From contig JANNDW010000237.1 in the NCBI GenBank assembly GCA_031378125.1, positions 1-59,584 on the forward strand: a DNA stretch of 59,584 nt. Reading direction: 5' to 3'. Made by a program: the position numbers and the translations under genes. Source of the stretch: LGRD01 sp031378125. Lineage in GTDB: Bacteria > Pseudomonadota > Gammaproteobacteria > Burkholderiales > Burkholderiaceae_C. The notes below the pieces were generated by a model. The model searched no databases. It saw only the letters and a list, made by a program, of their open reading frames with translations, and was not told the DNA's origin. Of the stretch, positions 45,596-54,885 are shown piece after piece (positions within the stretch are counted from its first letter, which is position 1; every line of letters begins with the position of its first letter).

Positions 45596-46963
45596 ATGAT
45601 GAGCCCGACCCGCCTGTCGACGATCGCAGTTCCCCGCCTCCGCCGTGCCCTTGCGGTCGTGGCCGCGGCGATCTCTGTGATTGGGTTGAGCAGTTGTGGT
45701 GGTGGTTCCTCGGGCACCGCCGGCAGTGCGGAGTGCGATCTGGATTCGCAGAAGAGCTGGCTGCGCAATTACATGCTCGATGCGTATTTCTGGTCCGGCG
45801 CATCGCCCAACCCCGAGCCCGCTGCGTTCGACACGCTGCAAAAATACTTCGATGCGCTGCGCTTTGCCGGTGCCGGCGCGGTGCCCAGCGATCGCTGGAG
45901 CTACATCTCCGACAGCGCCAGCTTCAGCCAGTTCTTTGGCGAGGGCAAGACGCTGGGCTATGGCCTGTTCGTCAACGGCCTGGAGCTGCAACTGCCCTTG
46001 AAGGTGCGCTTCATCGAGGCCCAGTCGCCGGCCGCCACGCAAGGCCTGTTGCGCGGCGACGTGATCCTGGCGATCAACGGCCGCAGCGCCGCCGACATCA
46101 TCGCCGCCAACGACTTCACCGCGCTCAACCCGGCCAAGGAGGGCGATGTACTGGCGGTGCAGATCGCCACTGCCACAGGCTCTCGAACCGTCACGCTGAC
46201 CGCGGCGACCTACCCGCTCACGCCCGTGCCGGTGTCGCGCGTTCTGACGCTGGCCAATGGCACCAAGGCCGGCTACCTGGTGATGAAGGATTTCATCACC
46301 CAGGCCGAAGCGCCGCTGGCCGCGGCGTTCACCGGTTTCCGCGCGGCCGGCGCCACCGAGCTGATCCTGGACCTGCGCTACAACGGCGGCGGGCGCGTTT
46401 CCACATCCAACATCCTGGCTTCGCTGGTGGCTGGCGGCGTCCACAACGGCAAGCTATTCACCCGCTTGAACTACAGCGCCCAGCAATCCTCTCGCAACAG
46501 CAGCTATGCGCTGGCCGCCACGGAGACCGGCTTTGCGCGTGTGGTGGTGCTCACGGGTGAGCGCACCTGTTCGGCCAGCGAACTGGTGATCAACGGCCTG
46601 AAACCCCATGTGCAAGTCGTGACTGTGGGGGCGCAGAGCTGCGGCAAGCCGTTCGGATTCAACCCCACAGCGTCTTGCGGCAGCACGTTCAGCGCGGTCA
46701 ACTTCGAGTCGCTCAACGCCCTGGGTGAAGGGCGCTACTACGACGGCATTGCCGCCAGTTGCCCGGTGGCCGAAGACTTCAGCGGTGCGCTGGGTGACCC
46801 GGCCGAGAAGCTGACCGCGGCCGCGACGAGCTACCTGCAGACCGGCGTGTGCCCGCCGGTGGCGGCGGCTGCGCACGAACATGCGCGAGCGTTGTCGGCG
46901 GTGCGCCGCGCGCGGCTTTCGGAGCCTGAGCCGGGAGAACGGCAGGGGATGTGGGCCGATTGA
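45596..46963 (+). CDS. S41-family (C-terminal processing-like) lipoprotein protease
   Basis: A 455-residue protein with a signal helix and lipobox (AAISVIGLSSC, then GGGSSG). A PDZ-like region (SPAATQGLLRGDVILAINGRSAAD) precedes the S41 catalytic domain, with a candidate Ser in ERTCSASELVINGL and Lys in QSCGKPFG. S41 members process C-terminal tails of periplasmic proteins. The start is the ATG pair at 45596/45599. It is divergent from valS with about 106 bases between. Confidence 0.87.
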   Translation: MMSPTRLSTIAVPRLRRALAVVAAAISVIGLSSCGGGSSGTAGSAECDLDSQKSWLRNYMLDAYFWSGASPNPEPAAFDTLQKYFDALRFAGAGAVPSDRWSYISDSASFSQFFGEGKTLGYGLFVNGLELQLPLKVRFIEAQSPAATQGLLRGDVILAINGRSAADIIAANDFTALNPAKEGDVLAVQIATATGSRTVTLTAATYPLTPVPVSRVLTLANGTKAGYLVMKDFITQAEAPLAAAFTGFRAAGATELILDLRYNGGGRVSTSNILASLVAGGVHNGKLFTRLNYSAQQSSRNSSYALAATETGFARVVVLTGERTCSASELVINGLKPHVQVVTVGAQSCGKPFGFNPTASCGSTFSAVNFESLNALGEGRYYDGIAASCPVAEDFSGALGDPAEKLTAAATSYLQTGVCPPVAAAAHEHARALSAVRRARLSEPEPGERQGMWAD

Positions 46964-47490
46964 TGCGCCCTAGGGTTCAAATCGCGCATGAGTGATGGCC
47001 TGCAGTCGGCCCGGTGCTTCCCTTCGCGAACCACTGCTTCGGTGTCTTTCGTTTGCTGGCTTTGGAGCCGCAGAGGCTGGCTTCCAGGGCCGGGCTGAGG
47101 TTGCTTCCTTGCGCTCACCTTGACCGGGTGCGCGGGCCGAGCACGCCGGGTGGGCAACTCCGCGAATGTCCTCCGGGTCGGAAGAGACCGCCCCTCCCCC
47201 TTTACTTCGCCGAGTTGCCCACCCGACGCGCTCGGCTGCATGCCGCGGAGTTTTGCGCCGGCAAAAAAGCACCTTGGTGCAGAGGGTCGGGCCGCTGGGG
47301 CGTGCTGATGAGCGAAGTTAAGGGGGAGGGCCGATCTCTTCCGGCCCGGAGGACATTCGCGCAGCAGCATGCCCCAGTGGCCTGATCCCGCGCCAGCGCC
47401 CGCAAAACAGATCTTCAATGGCAGCAACGGGCAAATTGCGAACCGAGATTCGCAGTTGAATCAACGCGAGACCGAATGAGGTGACTACCG
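46964..47490. other. Convergent intergenic region with nested inverted repeats
   Basis: About 530 bases with no gene. The centre holds a 50-bp imperfect inverted repeat and a nested 14-bp repeat, described separately. The left 150 bases are GC-rich with short open frames that look like repeat shadows. It lies between the convergent S41 and guaC genes. Confidence 0.6.
47147..47361. repeat. Composite element with a 50-bp imperfect inverted repeat
   Basis: Arms 47161-47210 and 47312-47361 match as reverse complements at about 46 of 50 positions, enclosing 101 bases. Within and just outside the left arm, CGGGTGGGCAACTC (47147-47160) and GAGTTGCCCACCCG (47212-47225) form a perfect 14-bp nested inverted repeat. 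No transposase is encoded. It may be a miniature transposable element or a structured RNA. Confidence 0.8.
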
Positions 47491-48468
47491 CTACATCAGC
47501 AGATGTTCCCCGGCGTTGTCCCCACCCAGAATCACATAGTTGACCTTGCGAATATCGAACAGCTTGGTCCCGCCACCATAAGAAATCGAACTCTGCACGT
47601 CTTCGCACATCTCGCGCAGCGTGTCGGTCAACTTGCCCTTGATGGGCTCCAGGATGCGCTTGCCTTCGACATGTTTGTACTCGCCCTTGTTGAAGTCCGA
47701 AGCGCTGCCGTAGTACTCCTTGAACAGCTTGCCATCGACCTCCACGGTTTTTCCGGGTGACTCTTCATGCCCGGCGAACAGCGAGCCGATCATCACCATC
47801 GAAGCGCCGAAGCGCACGCTCTTGGCAATGTCGCCATGGTCGCGAATGCCGCCGTCGGCAACGATCGGCTTGGTCGCCACGCGCGCGCACCACTTCAGCG
47901 CCGAGAGTTGCCAGCCACCGGTGCCGAAGCCGGTCTTGAGCTTGGTGATGCACACCTTGCCCGGCCCCACGCCCACCTTGGTGGCGTCGGCGCCCCAGTT
48001 CTCCAGGTCGATCACGGCTTCGGGCGTGGCCACGTTGCCGGCGATCACAAAGGTGTTCGGCAGTTTGGTTTTGATGTGTTCGATCATCTTGTGCACGCTG
48101 TCGGCGTGGCCGTGCGCGATGTCGATGGTGATGTAATCCGCGCCCAGGCCACTGGAAGCCAGCTTGTCGATCACCTCAAAGTGGGGCTGCTTGACGCCCG
48201 AACTGAGCGAAACGAACAGGCCCTTGTCGCGCATCTGCTTGGCGTAGGCCAGGTTGTCGATGTCGAAGCGGTGCATCACGTAGAAGAAGCCGTTGGCGGC
48301 CAACCATTCGGTGATGGGTTCGTCGACCACGGTCTTCATGTTGGCCGGCACCACCGGCAGGTTGAAGCGGCGCGGACCGAATTCCACCGAAGCGTCGCAC
48401 TGGCTGCGGCTTTCCACGCGGCATTTGCGCGGCAACAGCAAGACGTTGTCGTAGTCGAAAATTTCCAT
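47491..48468 (-). CDS. guaC: GMP reductase
   Basis: A 325-residue IMPDH/GMPR-family barrel. MEIFDYDNVLLLPRKCRVESRS and the catalytic cysteine in GPGKVCITK identify it as GMP reductase; the shorter length and absence of a CBS pair exclude IMP dehydrogenase. It reduces GMP to IMP with NADPH. The ATG has a GAGGAG ribosome binding site. It is divergent from uvrD over about 286 bases, and no purine riboswitch was recognised. Confidence 0.94.
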   Translation of the reverse strand: MEIFDYDNVLLLPRKCRVESRSQCDASVEFGPRRFNLPVVPANMKTVVDEPITEWLAANGFFYVMHRFDIDNLAYAKQMRDKGLFVSLSSGVKQPHFEVIDKLASSGLGADYITIDIAHGHADSVHKMIEHIKTKLPNTFVIAGNVATPEAVIDLENWGADATKVGVGPGKVCITKLKTGFGTGGWQLSALKWCARVATKPIVADGGIRDHGDIAKSVRFGASMVMIGSLFAGHEESPGKTVEVDGKLFKEYYGSASDFNKGEYKHVEGKRILEPIKGKLTDTLREMCEDVQSSISYGGGTKLFDIRKVNYVILGGDNAGEHLLM

Positions 48469-48742
48469 GGTTCTCGCTCCTCGGAGAATGGCCGCACGTT
48501 GGACGCAGTGTGCGGCCCCGCACCGGACCGAAGCACCTGTGAAATTGTGCAGGGTAGGTGCGGGTCTGAACCGCCTTCGCTGCGCAATTTCATAGGCGCT
48601 TCGCTCTGGCGGTTCAGGCTGCGAGCGCTTGACTTGGAGACCCGGCCCATTCGCGAAAGCCGCCAGCAGGGGCGGTACGAAAACAATAACCGGGCACCAA
48701 CATTGGAGCCCGATGACAAATTCTACGCGGGTCGCCGCCTCC

Positions 48743-48748
48743 TAGAAT
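48743..48748 (+). promoter_or_regulatory. Candidate -10 box (TAGAAT) of uvrD
   Basis: TAGAAT within CCTAGAAT ends six bases before the uvrD ATG and there is no ribosome binding site between. The spacing suggests a leaderless start. The -35 is weak. Confidence 0.32.
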
Positions 48749-48754
48749 GCGCCG

Positions 48755-51226
48755 ATGACTGCCGAGCACCACGACACGAGCGAACCGCCTGAGGATGACC
48801 CCTCCATGCCTTTGTTTGAAGAGAACGATGCGCCCACGGCGCTGGCGCGCCCTGCGGCGCCAGACCCAGCGCATGAATCGCAAGGGCTGCTGCGAGGCAT
48901 GAACCCCGAGCAGCTCGCCGCCGTCACCTTGCCGGCGCGCCCGGCGCTGATCCTGGCCGGCGCCGGCTCGGGCAAGACCCGGGTGCTGACGACGCGCATC
49001 GCCTGGCTGATCCAGACCGGCCAGCTCTCGCCCGGGGGCGTGATGGCGGTGACCTTCACCAACAAGGCGGCCAAGGAAATGCTCACGCGCCTGGGCGCGA
49101 TGCTGCCGTTGCCGGTGCGCGGCATGTGGATAGGCACCTTTCACGGCCTGTGCAACCGCTTCCTGCGTGCGCACTGGAAACTCGCTGCGCTGCCGCAGGG
49201 CTTTCAGATTCTCGATTCCAGCGACCAGCTTTCAGCCGTCAAGCGAATCATCAAAGCGATGAACCTGGACGAAGAACGCTTCGCGCCCAAGCAGGTGACC
49301 TGGTTCATCGCGGGCACCAAGGACGACGGCCTGCGGCCCAAGGACGTGGAGGTTCGCGACGAGCAGGGGCGCGTGATGGTGCAGATCTACCAGGCCTACG
49401 AAGACCAATGCCAGCGCGAAGGCGTGGTCGACTTCGCCGAACTCATGCTGCGAACCTATGAGCTGATGCGCGACAACCCCGCGCTGCGCGAGCACTACCA
49501 GCGCCGCTTCAGGCACATCCTGGTCGACGAGTTCCAGGACACCAACAAGCTGCAATACGCCTGGCTGAAGATGTTTGCCGGCCCGCCCGGACAGGCTGGA
49601 CCGGGTGGCCCCGGGGGCTGCGCGGTGTTCGCGGTGGGCGACGACGACCAGAGCATCTACGCGTTTCGCGGCGCGCAGGTCGGCAACATGGCCGACTTCG
49701 AGCGCCAGTTCCACGTGCGCCAGGTCATCAAGCTGGAGCGCAACTATCGCTCCTTCGGCAACATCCTCGACGCCGCGAATGAGCTGATCGCGCACAACTC
49801 GCGCCGCTTGGGCAAGAACCTGCGCACCGAAGCCGGGCCTGGCGAACCGGTGCGGGTGCGCGAGGCGACGAGCGACTTTGCCGAGGCGCAGTGGTTCGTT
49901 GAAGAAGCCCAGCAACTGCACCGCGACGGCACGGCGCGCAGCAATATCGCGCTGCTGTACAGAAGTAATGCGCAGAGCCGCGTGATCGAAAGCGCGCTGT
50001 TCAACGCCGGCATGCCGTACAAGGTCTACGGCGGCCTGCGCTTCTTCGAGCGCGCCGAGGTCAAGCATGCGTTGAGCTACTTGCGGCTGATCGAAAACCC
50101 GAACGACGACACCAGCTTCCTGCGCGTCGTGAACTTCCCCACCCGCGGCATCGGCGCGCGCACCGTCGAGCAGCTGCAGGATGCGGCGCGGGCCAGCGCG
50201 CGCAGCCTGGTGCAAAGTGTTGGCGCCCTCAGCGGCAAGGGCGGGGCAAACCTGCAGGGCTTCGTGGCCCTGATCGATGCGATGCGCGAGGCCACGCGTG
50301 GGCTGACCTTGCGCGAGATCATCGAACACATGCTGGAGGCATCCTCCCTGGTGGCCTTCTACAAGACCGACAAGGAAGGCGCGGACCGGCTGGAAAACCT
50401 GGCCGAGCTGGTCAACGCTGCGGAAGCGTTTGTGACCCAAGAAGGCTTCGGCAAAGACGCGGTGGCGCTGCCGGTCGATGAGCACGCGGGCAGCCTGAGC
50501 GGAGGCACGCCGGCCGCGGCGGCCACGGTGGACCTGACGCCCGATGCCGACACCGGCGAGATCATGTCACCGCTGGCCGCCTTCCTGACGCACGCCTCGC
50601 TCGAAGCCGGCGACAACCAGGCGCAGGCCGGGCAAGACGCGATCCAGTTGATGACGGTGCACTCGGCCAAGGGCCTGGAGTTCGACTGCGTGTTCATCAC
50701 CGGCCTCGAAGAAGGTTTGTTTCCGCACGAAAATTCGGCCGCCGATCTCGATGGCCTGGAGGAAGAACGCCGCCTGATGTACGTGGCCATCACGCGCGCC
50801 CGCAAGCGCCTGTACCTCAGCTTCAGCCAGACGCGCATGTTGCACGGCCAGACGCGCTACAACATCAAGAGCCGCTTCTTCGACGAGCTGCCGGAGAGCG
50901 CGTTGAAGTGGATCACGCCGCGCAACCAGGGCTTCGGCTCGGGCTTCGCGCGCGACTACCAGGCCGCGTGGGCCAAGGGCTCGGGGTTGAACTCCATCGT
51001 CGGTGCGGGCAACGTCAATGTCCAAACACCCACCTTCGGCGCCGGCCCCAAAACCGCCAGCCACGGCCTGCGTTCAGGACAAAGCGTGTTCCACACCAAG
51101 TTCGGCGAGGGCGTGATCGTCACGCTGGAGGGCCATGGCGACGATGCACGGGCGCAGGTCAACTTTGGCCGGCACGGCATGAAGTGGCTGGCGCTGTCTG
51201 TGGCCAAGCTGACGCCAGTGAATTGA
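48755..51226 (+). CDS. uvrD: DNA helicase II (UvrD/PcrA type)
   Basis: An 823-residue SF1 helicase: LILAGAGSGKTRVL (Walker A), AVTFTNKAAKEM, ILVDEFQDTNKLQ (Walker B), GDDDQSIYAFRGA, and LMTVHSAKGLEFDCVFITGLEEGLFPHE plus YVAITRARKRLY. It unwinds DNA in mismatch and excision repair. An acidic N-terminal extension of about 45 residues precedes the helicase core. A -10-like box with no ribosome binding site precedes the ATG. Confidence 0.95.
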   Translation: MTAEHHDTSEPPEDDPSMPLFEENDAPTALARPAAPDPAHESQGLLRGMNPEQLAAVTLPARPALILAGAGSGKTRVLTTRIAWLIQTGQLSPGGVMAVTFTNKAAKEMLTRLGAMLPLPVRGMWIGTFHGLCNRFLRAHWKLAALPQGFQILDSSDQLSAVKRIIKAMNLDEERFAPKQVTWFIAGTKDDGLRPKDVEVRDEQGRVMVQIYQAYEDQCQREGVVDFAELMLRTYELMRDNPALREHYQRRFRHILVDEFQDTNKLQYAWLKMFAGPPGQAGPGGPGGCAVFAVGDDDQSIYAFRGAQVGNMADFERQFHVRQVIKLERNYRSFGNILDAANELIAHNSRRLGKNLRTEAGPGEPVRVREATSDFAEAQWFVEEAQQLHRDGTARSNIALLYRSNAQSRVIESALFNAGMPYKVYGGLRFFERAEVKHALSYLRLIENPNDDTSFLRVVNFPTRGIGARTVEQLQDAARASARSLVQSVGALSGKGGANLQGFVALIDAMREATRGLTLREIIEHMLEASSLVAFYKTDKEGADRLENLAELVNAAEAFVTQEGFGKDAVALPVDEHAGSLSGGTPAAAATVDLTPDADTGEIMSPLAAFLTHASLEAGDNQAQAGQDAIQLMTVHSAKGLEFDCVFITGLEEGLFPHENSAADLDGLEEERRLMYVAITRARKRLYLSFSQTRMLHGQTRYNIKSRFFDELPESALKWITPRNQGFGSGFARDYQAAWAKGSGLNSIVGAGNVNVQTPTFGAGPKTASHGLRSGQSVFHTKFGEGVIVTLEGHGDDARAQVNFGRHGMKWLALSVAKLTPVN

Positions 51227-51262
51227 GCGGCCAGGGGTTCGGCTCCGCGGGTGGCGTTGCAT

Positions 51263-51293
51263 GGCTCCTTCCTCCGCCAAGCAGGAAGGAGCC
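51263..51293. terminator. Strong hairpin between convergent uvrD and ParA-like genes
   Basis: GGCTCCTTCCT and AGGAAGGAGCC form a perfect 11-bp stem around a nine-base loop. It lies between the convergent uvrD and ParA-like genes. No T-run follows on either strand, so its termination role is inferred. Confidence 0.55.
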
Positions 51294-51299
51294 GGCGAC

Positions 51300-51995
51300 T
51301 CAGAGCCCCGCGTCGTCGATCTCGCGGTACACGTCGCGCATCCACATCTTCAGGCGCTGCCGGTCCATCAGGCCCAGCGTGGCGGGCTCACGGTCTTGTG
51401 AGCCCTGCGCTTTCCAGAAGCTGCTGCTGGCGGCATCGACCTTCTTGATCACGCTGTCGTGCAGGCGCTTGACGGTGATGATCTTCGCGCCCAACTTCTG
51501 GGCCCGGGCCTGCTCGCCGCTTTGCTCCAGCGCGTCGAAGTCGTTGCCGCGAACCTGGTTGCGCACCACCACATAGCTCAAGCCAGTGCCGAAGCGGTCG
51601 AGCAGTTTTTTCAGCAGGTCCACCGAGTCTTTGCCGGAGTCCATCACGTGCCAGTAGTGCAGGGCCACGCCCATCTCGTCGGCCAGACCGAGCACGCCCG
51701 AGTCGTCCATCCATTTCACCAGCGGCTCGTGCGTCTGGGCGGCCAGGTCCACCAGGATGCGGCGCTCGGGCAGTTCGACGGCGGCTTCGATGATGGTGTC
51801 CAGCGCTTCGTAACGGTCCACCACCACCGGCGAGGCGTAGCCCGAGTAAAAGCGCAACAGCGCGCCGTGCGAGCGGTCGGTGTCGAAACCCAGGAACGGG
51901 ATGTTCCGGTCGATCATGTATTGGGCCAGCACGCGCGCCATCAGCGACTTGCCGACGCCGCCTTTTTCACCACCGACAAAATGAATGTTGGCCAT
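51300..51995 (-). CDS. ParA/MinD-like ATPase, orphan
   Basis: A 231-residue protein with a deviant Walker A near the N terminus, GGEKGGVGKSLMARVLAQ, and ILVDLAAQTHE in place of the second motif. It belongs to the ParA/MinD superfamily, and similar proteins in Burkholderiales are annotated as mobilisation or partition-like ATPases. No ParB partner or centromere site lies nearby. The ATG at 51995 is the last of several and opens directly on the P-loop region. Function is unknown. Confidence 0.75.
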   Translation of the reverse strand: MANIHFVGGEKGGVGKSLMARVLAQYMIDRNIPFLGFDTDRSHGALLRFYSGYASPVVVDRYEALDTIIEAAVELPERRILVDLAAQTHEPLVKWMDDSGVLGLADEMGVALHYWHVMDSGKDSVDLLKKLLDRFGTGLSYVVVRNQVRGNDFDALEQSGEQARAQKLGAKIITVKRLHDSVIKKVDAASSSFWKAQGSQDREPATLGLMDRQRLKMWMRDVYREIDDAGL

Positions 51996-52026
51996 CAATG
52001 CTCCGTTTGTGTTGTTGGGGGCGGGC

Positions 52027-52233
52027 TCATTTGGCAGCCTCCGCAGGGCTGTCGGGCGTGACCGCATCGATGGTCTTTTCGATCACCTTGCCGGTAACCT
52101 TGACCCCCGTGCTGACCACGGCGCCGCCGACCGAAACCGCCGCGCCGACGGCCGCCCCGGCCACGCTGACCACGGCGCAGCCGGACAGTGCGGTGAGGCT
52201 GGCTAGCGCAATCAAATGCAGGGTGGTACGCAT
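52027..52233 (-). CDS. Small glycine/valine-rich lipoprotein
   Basis: A 68-residue protein with a lipobox LTALSGCAVVSVAG and a Gly/Ala/Val-rich body that may form a membrane-associated helix. Similar small lipoproteins occur widely in betaproteobacteria and their function is unknown. It lies 31 bases before the ParA-like gene on the same strand, so they may be co-transcribed. Confidence 0.7.
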   Translation of the reverse strand: MRTTLHLIALASLTALSGCAVVSVAGAAVGAAVSVGGAVVSTGVKVTGKVIEKTIDAVTPDSPAEAAK

Positions 52234-52351
52234 GGGGCTCCTCCGTGGCGGAAGCGATTATCACGTGTTCGGCGGCTCGGCCTCGCATCAACCCGTATCC
52301 GGCCGCAGTGAACCGATCGGCCCGGTGCGGGCGCGGTCGGCGCCACCGGCA

Positions 52352-52369
52352 GTGTCACCGAATGGTCAT
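52352..52369 (+). promoter_or_regulatory. Candidate Pho box upstream of the PhoX-type gene
   Basis: GTGTCAC-CGAA-TGGTCAT shows two half-sites with an 11-base period, 10 of 14 matching the PhoB consensus CTGTCAT-N4-CTGTCAT. It lies about 80 bases before the start. A phosphate-starvation role fits the gene. Confidence 0.35.
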
Positions 52370-52450
52370 GGTTTTGCCACGCGGCTTTCATCATCCCGGC
52401 CCAGCATCGGGCGCTGTTGTTTTCCATTCCCAAAGCGCAAAGAGGATTCA

Positions 52451-54700
52451 ATGAACCGACCCGCAGACATGGCTGTCGACCTTCATGGCGGCGAAGCCGA
52501 CCTCAACACATCAGGCAATCCCAGCTTCAATGCCGTTCTGGACGCACGGCTGAGCCGGCGTTCGGTGCTGCGCGGCGGCGTCGGCAGCGCTGCCACGGCG
52601 GTGCTGGGCAGCTGGGCGCTGTCGGCCTGCGGCGGAAGCGACGCTCCCGCTCCTGCGCCAGTCTCGACGACGATCGACAAGCTGTCGTTCACCGCCGTGT
52701 CCAAGAGCGTGGCCGACACGGTGGTGGTGCCCGCCGGTTACACCGCGAGCATCATCTACGCGCTGGGCGACCCGCTGACCGCCGCGACGGCTGCTTACAA
52801 GAACGACGGCACCGACACCGGCTTCGACAACCGGGCTGGCGATCATCACGATGGCATGGAGTACTTCGGCCTGTCGGCCGACGGCACCCAGCGTGACCCG
52901 CAAGGCTCGGTGCGCGGCCTGCTCGCGATCAACCACGAAGCCACCAGCGGCCGTGACGTGCGCTCCTACTTTTTGCACGCCAATGGCGGCAGCGTGAATC
53001 CGCGTCCGAAGGCCGAGGCCGACAAGGAGATCCCGGTGCACGGCGTGTCCATCGTCGAAGTGCGCAAGACCGGCGGCACCTGGGCCTATGTGCAGGACTC
53101 GGCCTACAACCGCCGAGTCACGCCGCTGACGCCGGTGCAGATGTCCGGCCCCGCGCGCGGCAATGCGCTGCTGAAGACGCTGTACTCGGCCGACGGCACG
53201 GCCACGCGCGGCACGCTGAACAACTGCGGCACCGGCTACACGCCGTGGGGCACCGATCTCACCGGCGAAGAAAACTGGGCCGGGTATTTCACTCGCGCCG
53301 CCACCGACAACACCGCCCGCGGCGCCGACAAGAGCGTCGCCTCGCTGAACCGATACGGCCGGGCCCAGGGTGCTGCCAGCCGGCACGGCTGGGAGACGGC
53401 GGGAACCGAAGACCAGTACGCCCGCTGGATCATCAGCAAGCTCGGCACCTCCACCGACGGCACCGACGACTACCGCAACGAGTTGAACGGCTTCGGCTAC
53501 ATCGTCGAGATCGATCCGTACGACAAGACCGCCGCCATCAAGAAGCGCACCGCCCTCGGACGCTTTGCGCACGAGAGCGCCGCTTTCGGCAAGGTTGTCG
53601 CCGGCAAGCCGCTGGCGGTCTACCAGGGTGACGATTCGCGTGGCGAGTACATCTACAAGTTTGTGTCCACCGCCAACTGGGACGCCGCCGACGCCACCCC
53701 CGCCAGCCGCATCGCCACTGGCGACAAATACCTGGATGCGGGCAAGCTCTTCGTTGCCAAGTTCAATGCCGACGGCACCGGCACGTGGATTGAACTGACC
53801 ATCGGCAACGCGTTGATCGCTGCCTACGCCACTTACGCGTTCGCCGACCAGGCCGATGTGCTGATCAACGCCCGCCTGGCCGCCGACGCGGTGGGCGCCA
53901 CCAAGATGGACCGCCCCGAGTGGTGCGCCGTGCACCCGACCACGGGCGAGATCTACTACACGCTCACCAACAACAGCAACCGCAAGGTGGAGCCGGCCGC
54001 GGGGCAGTTCGCGCTCGACCCGGCGAACCCGCGCTCGTACGCCGACTCATTCGGCGGCGCCGCGGCTGGCACGCCGGGCAACATCAACGGCCACATCATC
54101 CGCATGGCGGAGGCCGGCGGCGAGAGCGCTGCGGTGACCTTCACCTGGGACGTGTACCTTTTCGGCGCGCAATCAGACGCCGACGCGACAAAGGTCAACC
54201 TCTCGTCGCTCACCTCTGACCAGGACTTCTCCAGCCCCGACGGCCTGTGGTTCAGCCGCACGACCGGGCTGTGCTGGATCCAGACCGACGACGGCGCCTA
54301 CACCGACACCACCAACTGTATGATGCTGCTGGGCGTGCCGGGCAAGGTGGGCGACGGCGTGAAGACCACGCTGAGCTACACCAAGGCCGATGCCAGCACC
54401 CTCAACGTCAACACCTACATCGGCAAAAGGCCGACCGCCGACACCTTGCGCCGCTTCCTCGTCGGCCCGGTTGACTGCGAACTCACCGGCTGCACCGAAA
54501 CGCCCGACGGCAAGACCGTCTTTGCCAACATCCAACACCCTGGTGAGTCTCTCGCGGCGGTGGCCGACGTGACGGACCCGAGCAAGTACCTCAGCCATTG
54601 GCCCGGCAATGCAGGCTACGGCGCCGGCGGCGCGACGGCACGGCCGCGCTCCGCGACCCTGGCGATCACCAAGAACGACGGCGGGTTGATCGGCACCTGA
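52451..54700 (+). CDS. PhoX-family alkaline phosphatase, Tat-exported
   Basis: A 749-residue protein with a Tat signal: twin arginines in LSRRSVLRGG at about 35-42, then a hydrophobic core and LSACGG. The body matches the PhoX/DUF839 family: GVRGLLAINHEATSGRDV-like, NCGTGYTPWGTDLTGEENWAGYF, and SSPDGLWFSRTTGLCWIQTDD. PhoX is a calcium/iron alkaline phosphatase induced by phosphate limitation. The ATG follows GAGGA. A terminator follows and a possible Pho box precedes it. Confidence 0.87.
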   Translation: MNRPADMAVDLHGGEADLNTSGNPSFNAVLDARLSRRSVLRGGVGSAATAVLGSWALSACGGSDAPAPAPVSTTIDKLSFTAVSKSVADTVVVPAGYTASIIYALGDPLTAATAAYKNDGTDTGFDNRAGDHHDGMEYFGLSADGTQRDPQGSVRGLLAINHEATSGRDVRSYFLHANGGSVNPRPKAEADKEIPVHGVSIVEVRKTGGTWAYVQDSAYNRRVTPLTPVQMSGPARGNALLKTLYSADGTATRGTLNNCGTGYTPWGTDLTGEENWAGYFTRAATDNTARGADKSVASLNRYGRAQGAASRHGWETAGTEDQYARWIISKLGTSTDGTDDYRNELNGFGYIVEIDPYDKTAAIKKRTALGRFAHESAAFGKVVAGKPLAVYQGDDSRGEYIYKFVSTANWDAADATPASRIATGDKYLDAGKLFVAKFNADGTGTWIELTIGNALIAAYATYAFADQADVLINARLAADAVGATKMDRPEWCAVHPTTGEIYYTLTNNSNRKVEPAAGQFALDPANPRSYADSFGGAAAGTPGNINGHIIRMAEAGGESAAVTFTWDVYLFGAQSDADATKVNLSSLTSDQDFSSPDGLWFSRTTGLCWIQTDDGAYTDTTNCMMLLGVPGKVGDGVKTTLSYTKADASTLNVNTYIGKRPTADTLRRFLVGPVDCELTGCTETPDGKTVFANIQHPGESLAAVADVTDPSKYLSHWPGNAGYGAGGATARPRSATLAITKNDGGLIGT

Positions 54701-54732
54701 TTGCCGAAAAACTCTCTCCTCTGGAGAGGACT

Positions 54733-54762
54733 GGCCGCGGGCAAGACGCTCGCGGCCTTTTT
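54733..54762 (+). terminator. Rho-independent terminator of the PhoX-type gene
   Basis: GGCCGCG and CGCGGCC pair around an eleven-base loop, followed by TTTTT. This lies about 30 bases after the stop codon. Confidence 0.8.
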
Positions 54763-54802
54763 GTTTCCGCGATGAGAACCCAACCCATCAAGCGGACACC
54801 GC

Positions 54803-54885
54803 GGAACCGGCTTTGCCGGGCTGCTGGTGTCGCCCCCTTGAGGGGGAGCGGCGTCAGCCGCTTCGGGGGTGGGTCTACCCCCGGC
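54803..54885. repeat. GC-rich palindromic intergenic repeat, related form
   Basis: Contains CCGGCTTTGCCGGGC, CCCCCTTGAGGGGG and a GCGGCGTCAGCCGC palindrome. It resembles in design the copies near 9.5 and 15.1 kb. It lies between convergent genes. Confidence 0.5.

Noticed and set aside
48469..48754. Purine riboswitch before guaC
   Set aside because: No conserved purine-aptamer core was recognised in the guaC-uvrD gap, and a ribosome binding site is directly upstream of guaC.
51300..51995. Plasmid or mobile-element partition locus
   Set aside because: There is no ParB, replication gene, integrase or repeat array near the ParA-like gene.
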